Shown: positions 15,211-20,733 of the stretch, piece by piece
Numbering within the stretch: position 1 is the stretch's first letter
Layout of the letters: the number at the start of each line of letters is the position of its first letter
From: Bacillota bacterium
GTDB taxonomy: Bacteria; Bacillota; Clostridia; Christensenellales; SZUA-584
Length of the DNA stretch: 20,733 nucleotides
Assembly (NCBI GenBank): GCA_023428025.1
Contig: JAEYZN010000016.1
Span: 1 to 20,733 of the forward strand
Direction of reading: 5' to 3'
Notes under the pieces: model-generated
Seen by the model: the letters and a program-made list of their open reading frames with translations, nothing else
Database searches by the model: none
Told to the model about the DNA's origin: nothing
Made by a program: the position numbers and the translations under genes

Positions 15211-15240
15211 CTCCAAAAGGCTCCGCTTTTAGGGGACCCC
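15211..15240. repeat. Family A palindromic repeat, copy 2
   Basis: CTCC-AAAAGG-CTCC-GCTTTT-A-GGGGACCCC begins four bases after the lacI stop codon and is repeated in tandem 39 bases later at 15250-15279. It is the same element as at 94-125. Confidence 0.65.
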
Positions 15241-15249
15241 GTAACCACA

Positions 15250-15279
15250 CCCCAAAAAGCTCCGCTTTTAGGGGACCCC
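15250..15279. repeat. Family A palindromic repeat, copy 3
   Basis: CCCC-AAAAAG-CTCCG-CTTTT-A-GGGG-ACCCC has an almost perfect stem. It is in tandem with copy 2, and both are followed by GTA. Confidence 0.65.
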
Positions 15280-15282
15280 GTA

Positions 15283-15305
15283 GCAAAAAGCCCGCTATTG
15301 CGGGC
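15283..15305 (-). terminator. Terminator-like hairpin facing the minus strand
   Basis: GCCCGC (15290-15295), TATT and GCGGGC (15300-15305) are preceded on the plus strand by AAAAA. On the minus strand this reads stem-loop then TTTTTGC, a standard intrinsic terminator. No minus-strand gene lies just to the right; it would end transcripts running antisense to the corA-like gene. Confidence 0.5.
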
Positions 15306-15340
15306 AGCCAATACCATTTCAGCAAGGCAGGTCCAGCGCA

Positions 15341-16255
15341 ATGTTTTACGAGATCGATCACGGAAAAGCGCACATCATGGATATGGGAGCCATCGCCCCC
15401 GGCCAGACGGTCGCGGCCTTCGCCTCGCCGGACGAAGCGCAGACGCTGCTGGCGCTGTTCGGCCTGCCGCCACGCCTGATGGACCATGCGCTGCAAAACC
15501 ACGCCATGGCCTACGAGAGCCACGAAGGCTTCGACTTCGTGTGCGTCAACCTGCTGAAACCCGAAGCTCTCTCAGCCCCGCCCGAGAAGGTCTGCGTCTA
15601 CTTCTCCAAAAGCCTGCTGCTGTTCACGGGCAATCAGGCGGAACCGGCACACCAACTGCTGCGCGACGTGCTGGAAGACCCGTCCGCCACGCTCAGCCTG
15701 GAACGCCTGCTGTTGCTGTTCTTCGAGCGGCTCACCATGGGCGACACCGCGGTGTTGGAGGACATCGAGCAGGAGGTCACCGAGCTGGAAAACGCGCTGC
15801 TCACGCAGGGCAAGCGCAACGCCGTGCGCGAGATCATCTCGCTGCGGCAGCGGCTGATGGCGTACAAACGGCACTACGAGCAGCTGCTGTCCGTGCTGGA
15901 CATGCTGCAGGAGAACGACGACCGGTTGCTGTCCGGCAACGCGGAGCGCACTCTCAAGATATTCTCCAACCGCGTGGACCGGCTTTACCACGCCGTGCTC
16001 AACCTGCGGGACTACGTGACGCAGGTGCGCGAGTCCTACCAGGCCGAGGTGGACATCAGCCTCAACCGCATCATGAAGCTGTTCACGGTGATCACGGCGA
16101 TATTCCTGCCGCTCACGTTCATCGTCGGCTGGTACGGCATGAACCTGCAGATGCCCGAGTTCCGCTGGAGCCTCGCTTACCCCATGGTCATCATCCTGTC
16201 CGTCGCCGTGGTGGTGTTCTGCCTCATCCTGTTCAAGAAGCACAAGTGGTTTTAG
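15341..16255 (+). CDS. CorA family magnesium/divalent metal transporter
   Basis: This is a 304-residue member of the CorA metal ion transporter family, which forms pentameric channels for Mg2+ or Co2+. A cytoplasmic N-terminal alpha/beta domain (1-130) and long helices (about 135-245) lead into the pore helix. Two C-terminal membrane helices follow (about 247-264 and 281-299). The signature YGMN (265-268) sits right after TM1, in IVGWYGMNLQMPEF. The C terminus is basic (KKHKWF), as usual. The ATG is preceded by AAGGCAGG at nine bases, a moderate ribosome site. No promoter is obvious in the 134-base gap after lacI. Metal specificity is not readable from sequence; some family members export metal. 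Confidence 0.93.
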   Translation: MFYEIDHGKAHIMDMGAIAPGQTVAAFASPDEAQTLLALFGLPPRLMDHALQNHAMAYESHEGFDFVCVNLLKPEALSAPPEKVCVYFSKSLLLFTGNQAEPAHQLLRDVLEDPSATLSLERLLLLFFERLTMGDTAVLEDIEQEVTELENALLTQGKRNAVREIISLRQRLMAYKRHYEQLLSVLDMLQENDDRLLSGNAERTLKIFSNRVDRLYHAVLNLRDYVTQVRESYQAEVDISLNRIMKLFTVITAIFLPLTFIVGWYGMNLQMPEFRWSLAYPMVIILSVAVVVFCLILFKKHKWF

Positions 16256-16281
16256 CCACGATATCACCCGCTTCGCATCCG

Positions 16282-16309
16282 AGGGAACGGCCTTGACCGT
16301 TCCTCTTTT
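16282..16309 (+). terminator. Family C repeat copy 3, probable corA terminator
   Basis: GAGGGAACGG pairs with CCGTTCCTC (one bulged G) around CTTGA, followed by TTTTA. The palindrome core is that of family C. It lies 26 bases after the CorA stop codon, so a repeat appears to serve as terminator. Confidence 0.5.
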
Positions 16310-16394
16310 ACCATTTCACCCCCATCCCACAACCTCAAGATAAATTCTCAACCACCTGCACACAACCGCTCGTACCCGTGCGATCATACCCTCC

Positions 16395-16422
16395 GGGGCA
16401 CAGGCAGGTCGCCCCTACGGCA
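16395..16422. repeat. Family B repeat, half copy
   Basis: The right arm and tail, GGTCGCCCCTACGGCA (16407-16422), are identical to copies 1 and 2. The left arm has decayed to GGGGCACAGGCA, so there is no stable hairpin. Confidence 0.5.
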
Positions 16423-16490
16423 CACCCACCGGCCAGCATACACCGCAGTGCGCGGGCTTTCTTACACGCTTCATTATGCTTGTATCGTAG

Positions 16491-16513
16491 GGAACGGTCT
16501 TGACCGTTCCTCC
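16491..16513. repeat. Family C repeat, copy 4
   Basis: GGAACGGTC (16493-16501), TT and GACCGTTCC (16504-16512) form a perfect 9-bp palindrome. No T tract follows on the plus strand. Confidence 0.6.
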
Positions 16514-16565
16514 CATACCATCTTCCCTCTTATGACATCCGTTCCCCATAATCAACCTTTGCGGC

Positions 16566-16595
16566 AAAACAAAAAGCCTGCCGAATCCAGCAGAC
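16566..16595 (-). terminator. Intrinsic terminator of the nudC gene
   Basis: On the minus strand GTCTGCTG-GATT-CGGCAGGC (16576-16595, with G-U pairs) is followed by TTTTTGTTTTG. It lies about 30 bases after the nudC stop codon. Confidence 0.8.
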
Positions 16596-16623
16596 CCTTA
16601 ACATATCCGATCGTCAACCAGCG

Positions 16624-17439
16624 TCACTTCTTTTCCTTGAACGCCACCATCATCTCGTTGGTCAGGCTTATACCGTCGAGCTCCACATCGATGTCCTTCC
16701 GGTGGATCCAGTGGGCGCACTCCAGCTCGTTCTCATCCAGCACGATCTCGTCCGAGCCGTCCAGATCGCAGAAGAACCCCATCAGCAGCGAGTCCGAGAA
16801 CGGCCACGGCTGGCTCTTGTAGTAGCGGATGTTTTTCACCCGCATGCCCACTTCCTCCAGCACCTCCCGCCGGACAGTATCCTCGATCGGCTCACCCGTT
16901 TCCGCAAACCCGGCCACCAGCGCGTATCTCTTGTATATCCGGCCTGAATATTTCGTCATCAGCAGCCGGTCGCCGTCCGTCACCCCCACGATCACCGCGG
17001 GCGAAATCTTGGGAAAGATCATGTTGCCGCAGCACCCGCAGCGCATCATGCGCTGCTTGCCGTCGTGAACCAGCGGCGTTCCGCAGCGGCCGCAGTAACG
17101 GTTCCGCGAATACCAGTTGAACAGCTGATAGGCCGTGGCCGCCGCAAAGGCCAGATATTTCGGCTTCTTATACCGGAATTCCATCAAGGCGTGGTACTCA
17201 TAGCCGCCCGCGGGCTCCACCGCCGCGGCAAGAAAAAATTTTGTACCGTCAATAGAAAACAGATAAGTATACGCCGCGTCGCACGGCTCGATTTCTCCAA
17301 GTTTCGGAAAAGATATCCCGTCCTCCGTCTCTTTTATCAGGATGGCGTTGTCTTTGATGAACATGATCAGGCTTTGCGCGTCCGGCGTTTCCTGCCGGAA
17401 AGCGTTGTCGAATATGTCAGGATGTATATCGTGAAGCAT
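16624..17439 (-). CDS. nudC: NADH pyrophosphatase (NudC-type Nudix hydrolase)
   Basis: This 271-residue Nudix hydrolase would cleave NAD(H) to NMN(H) and AMP, and in its relatives removes NAD caps from RNA. An N-terminal domain (1-110) is followed by a zinc ribbon with C116, C119, C134 and C137 (YCGRCG and RCGCCG). The Nudix box G177-x5-E183-x7-REVLEEVGM (191-199) is complete, and SQPWPF (209-214), the NudC-specific motif, lies 10 residues on. After it comes SDS where E. coli NudC has a Pro. The start is set by AAGGTGACGAC directly before ATG. It is a single gene with its own promoter and terminator, convergent with the CorA-like gene. Confidence 0.94.
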   Translation of the reverse strand: MLHDIHPDIFDNAFRQETPDAQSLIMFIKDNAILIKETEDGISFPKLGEIEPCDAAYTYLFSIDGTKFFLAAAVEPAGGYEYHALMEFRYKKPKYLAFAAATAYQLFNWYSRNRYCGRCGTPLVHDGKQRMMRCGCCGNMIFPKISPAVIVGVTDGDRLLMTKYSGRIYKRYALVAGFAETGEPIEDTVRREVLEEVGMRVKNIRYYKSQPWPFSDSLLMGFFCDLDGSDEIVLDENELECAHWIHRKDIDVELDGISLTNEMMVAFKEKK

Positions 17440-17474
17440 GTCGTCACCTTTGTGTCAAGTTAATCGATTGTTAC

Positions 17475-17504
17475 AGTATATCACTTGCCCATTCGGGTGT
17501 CCAA
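17475..17504 (-). promoter_or_regulatory. Promoter of the nudC gene
   Basis: On the minus strand TTGGAC (17499-17504), an 18-base spacer and TATACT (17475-17480) fit sigma-A, with a leader of about 30 bases. Confidence 0.5.
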
Positions 17505-17695
17505 TGCATCGACACCATTACCAGTATTTGCGGCTTACCGCCAGCCAGCCGTCCGTTGTGATACCATGCGCCAGCCGCACACCAAAGCATGTGCCGTCAT
17601 ATCATATGCGGAAGCTCTCCCGCCCGTGCCACCATCTCGTTACTTCATGCTCCGTACGTAGGGTGCGGACTCCATCGTCAAGGCTTCATCTCATG

Positions 17696-17761
17696 GGCTC
17701 CCTCAGCGAGTCTGCCCCCTTGGGCACGAGGGAGCTGGCGCCATAGGCGGCTGAAGGAGGG
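17696..17761. repeat. Family D composite palindrome, copy 2
   Basis: GGCTCCCTC...GAGGGAGCTGGCG...GGCTGAAGGAGGG has the same outer and inner pairing as copy 1 at 13985. An additional GCCC-CCTT-GGGC hairpin is inserted in the first loop. Confidence 0.55.
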
Positions 17762-18282
17762 AACACATGCCCCTTCTCCCCCCTGCCGAAACGGTTTTCC
17801 ACTTCCTTCTCCTGTCGAACCGTTCCACTTTCCCCAACATTATACCCCTGTCTTCAGCCTCACCCCCTCCATGCCTATACGTCAATCCCCGATAACCTCC
17901 GCACCATTATCGCCGCGGTTTCAGCACTTTTGCGCCGTCTAAATCCTCACCGCTTTCATCCACCCCCGCCTCTTCCCTTCGCCTATCCTCCATATTATTC
18001 TATCGTATCGTTTTTACTTCCATCAGCATATTTTGTATGCCGTGTCACGTTTAACGCAATCCTCCGACGCGCACGACGCAGCACCACCAGCGCCAGCGGT
18101 TCATCCGTGCTTCGCGCCTTTTCTCCGCTGTCATCGCGTATTCTGCGGTTCGGTCATCCACAAGCTTCCAAAAAAACGAATCAATCAGGCGTCGAACCGT
18201 TTTGAAAGTGCCGCTTTTAACGCCAGCCGCTCCCAAACTGTTTGCCAGCGTCACGAAAAACCGCCGCATTGCCCTGTGTTCG

Positions 18283-18302
18283 CGCAAACAGCCGTGTTTG
18301 CG
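18283..18302. repeat. Perfect hairpin upstream of the MATE gene
   Basis: CGCAAACA (18283-18290), GCCG and TGTTTGCG (18295-18302) form a perfect 8-bp stem. It lies about 75 bases upstream of the MATE -35 and could be a regulator site or a structural element; no T tract follows. Confidence 0.4.
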
Positions 18303-18376
18303 GCAACCGCGCGCAAATATTGCCGAAAACCGGGCTATCATCGCGTGTATACGCCGCTGCGGCGCTTGTCCGTTCG

Positions 18377-18405
18377 TTGACCAATTGACAGCGGCTGCAT
18401 ATAAT
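18377..18405 (+). promoter_or_regulatory. Promoter of the MATE gene
   Basis: TTGACC (18377-18382), a 17-base spacer and TATAAT (18400-18405) form a strong sigma-A promoter. Transcription would begin near 18412, only a few bases before the first possible start codon, GTG at 18416. Confidence 0.7.
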
Positions 18406-18415
18406 AAGTGATTGT

Positions 18416-19921
18416 GTGAAAATAATGACGGAAAGGCTTTACAAAACAGACTATGCATTCACGGGCGCAAGGGCGCGCCCGCTCGAACAGGCTGTTGAAT
18501 CCGCAACAATGAAGCTCAGCTTACTGAAACAAAACGTCGGCGCGCGGCGGGACCTCATCATCGCCGGGCCGATCCCCAAAACGATATTGCTGCTCTCGCT
18601 GCCCACGCTGCTGATGGGCATCGTGCAGGCTCTCCTGCCCGTCATCGACGGGCTGTACATCAACAACATCGCGGGCACCGCCGCCGCCAGCGCCGTCACC
18701 TTCTGCTTCCCCATCACCGGCATGATCGTGGGTCTGGCGCAAGGGCTTGGCTCCGCGGGCATGGCGATGATCGGTCAGGCCAACGGCCGCAAGGACTTCC
18801 GTGAAGGCCGCCGCATCGCGTCGCAGCTGGTGGTGTTCTCCGCCGCGCTGGGCGTCGCGCTCGCGCCGGTGCTCTTCGGCCTCGCCTATCCCATTTCGGC
18901 CTCGGTGGACAGCACAATCTCAGGCGACGTGTTCCTATATCTCGCCTACAGCGCGCTGCTCATCCCGTTCTCGTTCCTCGAAGCCATCTACAACGCGCTC
19001 AAAAACGCCGAGGGCAAGCCCGAAGCGGCCTTTGTGCGCATGGTGCTGCTGCTGGTCTTGAAAGTCGCGTTCAACGCGCTGTTCCTCGCGGTGTTCCGCT
19101 GGGGCATCGTGGGCGCGGTGATGGCGTCGCTCGCGGCCAACGTGCTCATCTCCGGCTGGATGTACGTGGAGCTGTTCGTGCGCCGCGGCGACGGCCGCCT
19201 CTCGCTGAACGGCTTCCGCTTCGACCGCGCCACCATCAGCGATCTGGTGCGCGTCGGCGCGCCGTCCATGCTGTCCAACCTCATCCTGTACGCCGGTTTC
19301 TACCTCATCAACAACGAGGTGCAAAAATACGGCCCGGACGTGCTGAACGGCCAGGGCATCGCCAACAACATCTCGTCCGTCTGCTTCATCGCGCCGTCCT
19401 CGTTCGCCGCCGCCGTCACCACGATGGTGAGCATGAACGTGGGCGCGGGCCAGGGCGAACGTGCGCGCACCGTCACATGGGTCGGCTGTGTGATGAGCGC
19501 CGTCACGGCCGCGCTGCTCATCGCCATCATCGTGCCCGCCTCGTCCTCCCTCACCGTGATGTTCACGCGCGAAACACAGGTGCTGGATGTCGCCAACAAG
19601 GCGCTGCACATCTACACCTACTCGGTCGTCGGCTTCGGCGTCTGCATGACGCAATTGGGCGCGTTCATCGGCCTCGGGCGCACGCGCATCACGCTGGTCG
19701 CCAGCATCCTGCGCATCTGGCTGCTGCGCTACCTGTTCATCCTGCTCACAGAGCAGGTGCTGGGCGTCTATTCGGTGTTCTGGGGCAACCTGTTCTCCAA
19801 CTACGTCGCTGCCGCCATCACCACCGTCATGGTGCTGCGCGTCAAGTGGACCACCGTGACGCCGCTGGCCTCCAGCCTCCCCCGCCCGCTCCGCGCGGAA
19901 AAGCAGTCCCACGCGGCGTAG
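18416..19921 (+). CDS. MATE family multidrug/cation efflux transporter
   Basis: This is a 12-helix antiporter of the multidrug and toxic compound extrusion family, driven by H+ or Na+. It has two halves of six helices. Recognisable stretches are IPKTILLLSLPTLLMGIVQ (TM1), VIDGLYINNIAGTAAASAV, the GLGSAGMAMIGQANGRKD loop, and a second-half counterpart beginning DLVRVGAPSMLSNLIL. The start is unclear. GTG at 18416 gives 501 residues and ATG at 18425 gives 498. ATG at 18509 gives 470, which is nearer the usual family length. None has a Shine-Dalgarno, and the promoter places the first two within about 15 bases of the transcript start. The substrate is unknown. A weak ACCC-CAA-GGGT-CTTTTTT hairpin at 19955-19972 may end the transcript. 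Confidence 0.9.
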   Translation: MKIMTERLYKTDYAFTGARARPLEQAVESATMKLSLLKQNVGARRDLIIAGPIPKTILLLSLPTLLMGIVQALLPVIDGLYINNIAGTAAASAVTFCFPITGMIVGLAQGLGSAGMAMIGQANGRKDFREGRRIASQLVVFSAALGVALAPVLFGLAYPISASVDSTISGDVFLYLAYSALLIPFSFLEAIYNALKNAEGKPEAAFVRMVLLLVLKVAFNALFLAVFRWGIVGAVMASLAANVLISGWMYVELFVRRGDGRLSLNGFRFDRATISDLVRVGAPSMLSNLILYAGFYLINNEVQKYGPDVLNGQGIANNISSVCFIAPSSFAAAVTTMVSMNVGAGQGERARTVTWVGCVMSAVTAALLIAIIVPASSSLTVMFTRETQVLDVANKALHIYTYSVVGFGVCMTQLGAFIGLGRTRITLVASILRIWLLRYLFILLTEQVLGVYSVFWGNLFSNYVAAAITTVMVLRVKWTTVTPLASSLPRPLRAEKQSHAA

Positions 19922-20002
19922 CCGCCCGATCTGTTCAGGCTAAACAATCATGGAACCCCAAGGGTCTTTTTTCCGTCTTACTGGAAAAAGGAGGGGATTC
20001 CC

Positions 20003-20386
20003 ATAAAAAAGCTTTTTCTTATAGGCGCCGCCGTCATATTGTTTTTCATATCCGCCTGTTCAAACGAGGCCGACACGTTCTCCATCTCAAGGCTTCCCGA
20101 TGATGTTGAGCAGGTCACGGTCGTCCATCACCTCTCGGGACAAACAGACGAATGGACAATCGAGGGTGACGGGCTTGAGAACTGGAAAGCGTGGCTGAGC
20201 GGCCTCTCGGCGCAGCGAAAGGACTTTGAGGAGGGCCGCACGCCGGGCGACGTTGACGGCGGAGAAGTCTACGCCTTTGATATCGACGGAGAGCCGGGCG
20301 TATCGTATATCATAAACGGTGACGACTGTTACCTCCTGTTTTCCAGCGAGTGGTATGCCGTCTCCAATCCAACCGATCCATTCTAA
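20003..20386 (+). CDS. Small putative lipoprotein with an ATA start codon
   Basis: This reading frame encodes 127 residues with a textbook lipoprotein signal peptide, (M)KKLFLIGAAVILFFISAC; the lipobox is ISAC and the lipidated residue is C19. The mature part is acidic and rich in Asp, Glu, Gly and Trp, with WTIEGDGLENWKAWL near the middle and SSEWYAVSNPTDPF at the end. I do not recognise a named family. GGAGGGG (19990-19996) sits six bases before the ATA at 20003, exactly where ATG is expected, and the frame has no ATG, GTG or TTG between the MATE stop and the signal peptide. The only alternative, TTG at 20039, would delete most of the signal. The gene may use a rare start, be silenced by an ATG-to-ATA change, or reflect a base error. 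Confidence 0.75.
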   Translation: MKKLFLIGAAVILFFISACSNEADTFSISRLPDDVEQVTVVHHLSGQTDEWTIEGDGLENWKAWLSGLSAQRKDFEEGRTPGDVDGGEVYAFDIDGEPGVSYIINGDDCYLLFSSEWYAVSNPTDPF

Positions 20387-20413
20387 CCATGCCGCCGCTT
20401 GTGACAAACTCAC

Positions 20414-20442
20414 TTTTCACCTCCCGCTCCGTGTGCTATCAT
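20414..20442 (+). promoter_or_regulatory. Candidate promoter of the rhodanese lipoprotein gene
   Basis: TTTTCA (20414-20419), a 17-base spacer and TATCAT (20437-20442) preceded by TGC (extended -10) suggest a modest sigma-A promoter 25 bases before the ATG. Confidence 0.4.
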
Positions 20443-20467
20443 AAAACAAAAATCCGAGGAAATAACT

Positions 20468-20733
20468 ATGAAAAAGATGCTTGCCTGCGCCGCGCTGCTG
20501 CTGGCGCTTGTCCTGCCGGCGGGCTGCGCGGCCACCGATACGCCCGCCCCCGCGGCCACGTCTGAGCCTTCATCGGTTGCGGACCTGTTCACGCCCATCC
20601 CCAGCCCCACAGAGGCGGTCAAGGCGTGGAAGTCCATCTCTCCTGAGGACGCCAGAGCGCTGATCGGCACGGACGGTGTGACGCTGTTGGACGTACGCGA
20701 GCAGGAGGAGTACGACGAGGGGCATATCGGCGG
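20468..20733 (+). CDS. Rhodanese-domain lipoprotein (3' end outside window)
   Basis: Only the first 88 codons are present. The signal peptide MKKMLACAALLLALVLPAGC carries a lipobox-like LPAGC (C20), with Pro at -3, which is unusual. A Pro/Ala/Ser/Thr-rich linker (21-50) follows. The rhodanese fold then begins: ISPEDARALIG and VTLLDVREQEEYDEGHIGG are its standard first motifs (xxxDVRxxxEYxxGHI). The active-site loop, which would hold the catalytic Cys in a sulfurtransferase, lies beyond the edge, so activity cannot be judged. GAGGA seven bases before ATG supports the start. The product is expected to be anchored on the outer face of the membrane, like the lipoprotein just upstream. Confidence 0.88.
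   Translation, partial: MKKMLACAALLLALVLPAGCAATDTPAPAATSEPSSVADLFTPIPSPTEAVKAWKSISPEDARALIGTDGVTLLDVREQEEYDEGHIG

Larger units (their letters stand above)
16256..16623. other. Intergenic gap between the corA-like and nudC genes (convergent)
   Basis: This 368-bp gap lies between convergent genes. It carries family C copies 3 and 4, a half copy of family B at about 16395-16422, and the nudC terminator. Nothing else is recognisable. Confidence 0.6.
17440..18415. other. Long intergenic gap between the nudC and MATE genes
   Basis: This 976-bp gap separates divergent genes. It holds the nudC promoter at the left, family D copy 2 (17696-17761), a perfect CGCAAACA-GCCG-TGTTTGCG hairpin (18283-18302) and the MATE promoter at the right. 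Short frames on both strands show no recognisable domain, ribosome site or sensible composition. I see nothing else, including no riboswitch I can identify. Confidence 0.6.

Noticed and set aside
13935..15341. 468-residue minus-strand reading frame opposite the lacI-type gene
   Set aside because: It spans repeats and the antisense of lacI, and its composition is that of a shadow frame.
17440..18415. Riboswitch or small RNA upstream of the MATE gene
   Set aside because: The promoter lies directly before the gene, leaving at most about 100 bases of leader, and no known aptamer pattern was seen.
18051..18458. 135-residue minus-strand frame upstream of the MATE gene
   Set aside because: No ribosome site, no domain, and it would run through the MATE promoter; composition looks random.
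1..20733. tRNA, rRNA, CRISPR or insertion sequence
   Set aside because: No TTCGAATCC-type T-arm with an acceptor stem, no rRNA core sequence, no regularly spaced direct repeats and no transposase-like protein were seen.

Overview
The window looks like chromosomal DNA from a GC-rich member of the Bacillota, most likely a motile clostridial-type anaerobe. The signs are AGGAGG-type ribosome binding sites, sigma-A promoters of TTGACA/TATAAT form, a flagellar (sigma-28/sigma-D) promoter on a chemotaxis receptor, PadR and LacI regulators, an unfused CorA-like transporter, and long gaps filled with short palindromic repeats. This assignment is an inference; no species can be named. Fifteen protein-coding genes are supported, one of them cut by the right edge. 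I found no rRNA, tRNA, CRISPR array, transposase, integrase or phage gene.

Left part (1-3140, minus strand): a four-gene operon padR > pentapeptide-repeat protein > DrrA-like ABC ATPase > ABC-2 permease. Spacing is tight and the last two genes overlap by ATGA. It is a likely drug- or lipid-export system under PadR control, with an unusual beta-helical partner protein. A PAP2-family phosphatase (3267-3956) is divergently transcribed from it.

Middle part (3957-12400): a chemotaxis receptor (MCP) with a near-consensus flagellar promoter, a 975-bp gap full of repeats, then two tandem full-length paralogues that carry a multi-helix membrane sensor, GGDEF and EAL. Together they suggest a motility/c-di-GMP block.

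Right part (12400-20733): a TIM-barrel sugar isomerase/epimerase whose promoter carries two TGTAAT/ATTACA palindromes, followed by a LacI-family regulator that may act on them and may itself be translated from a leaderless mRNA. Then come a CorA-like metal transporter, a NudC-type NADH pyrophosphatase (minus), a MATE efflux pump with no evident Shine-Dalgarno, a small lipoprotein whose only sensible start codon is ATA, and the start of a rhodanese-domain lipoprotein.

The long gaps hold at least five families of short, mostly palindromic repeats (A, B, C, D and F below), each present in two or more copies. No single spectacular new system is evident. The points most worth checking are the PadR/pentapeptide/ABC operon, the ATA-start lipoprotein, the operator pair, the paired c-di-GMP proteins with a KID-to-KIA change, and the repeat families.
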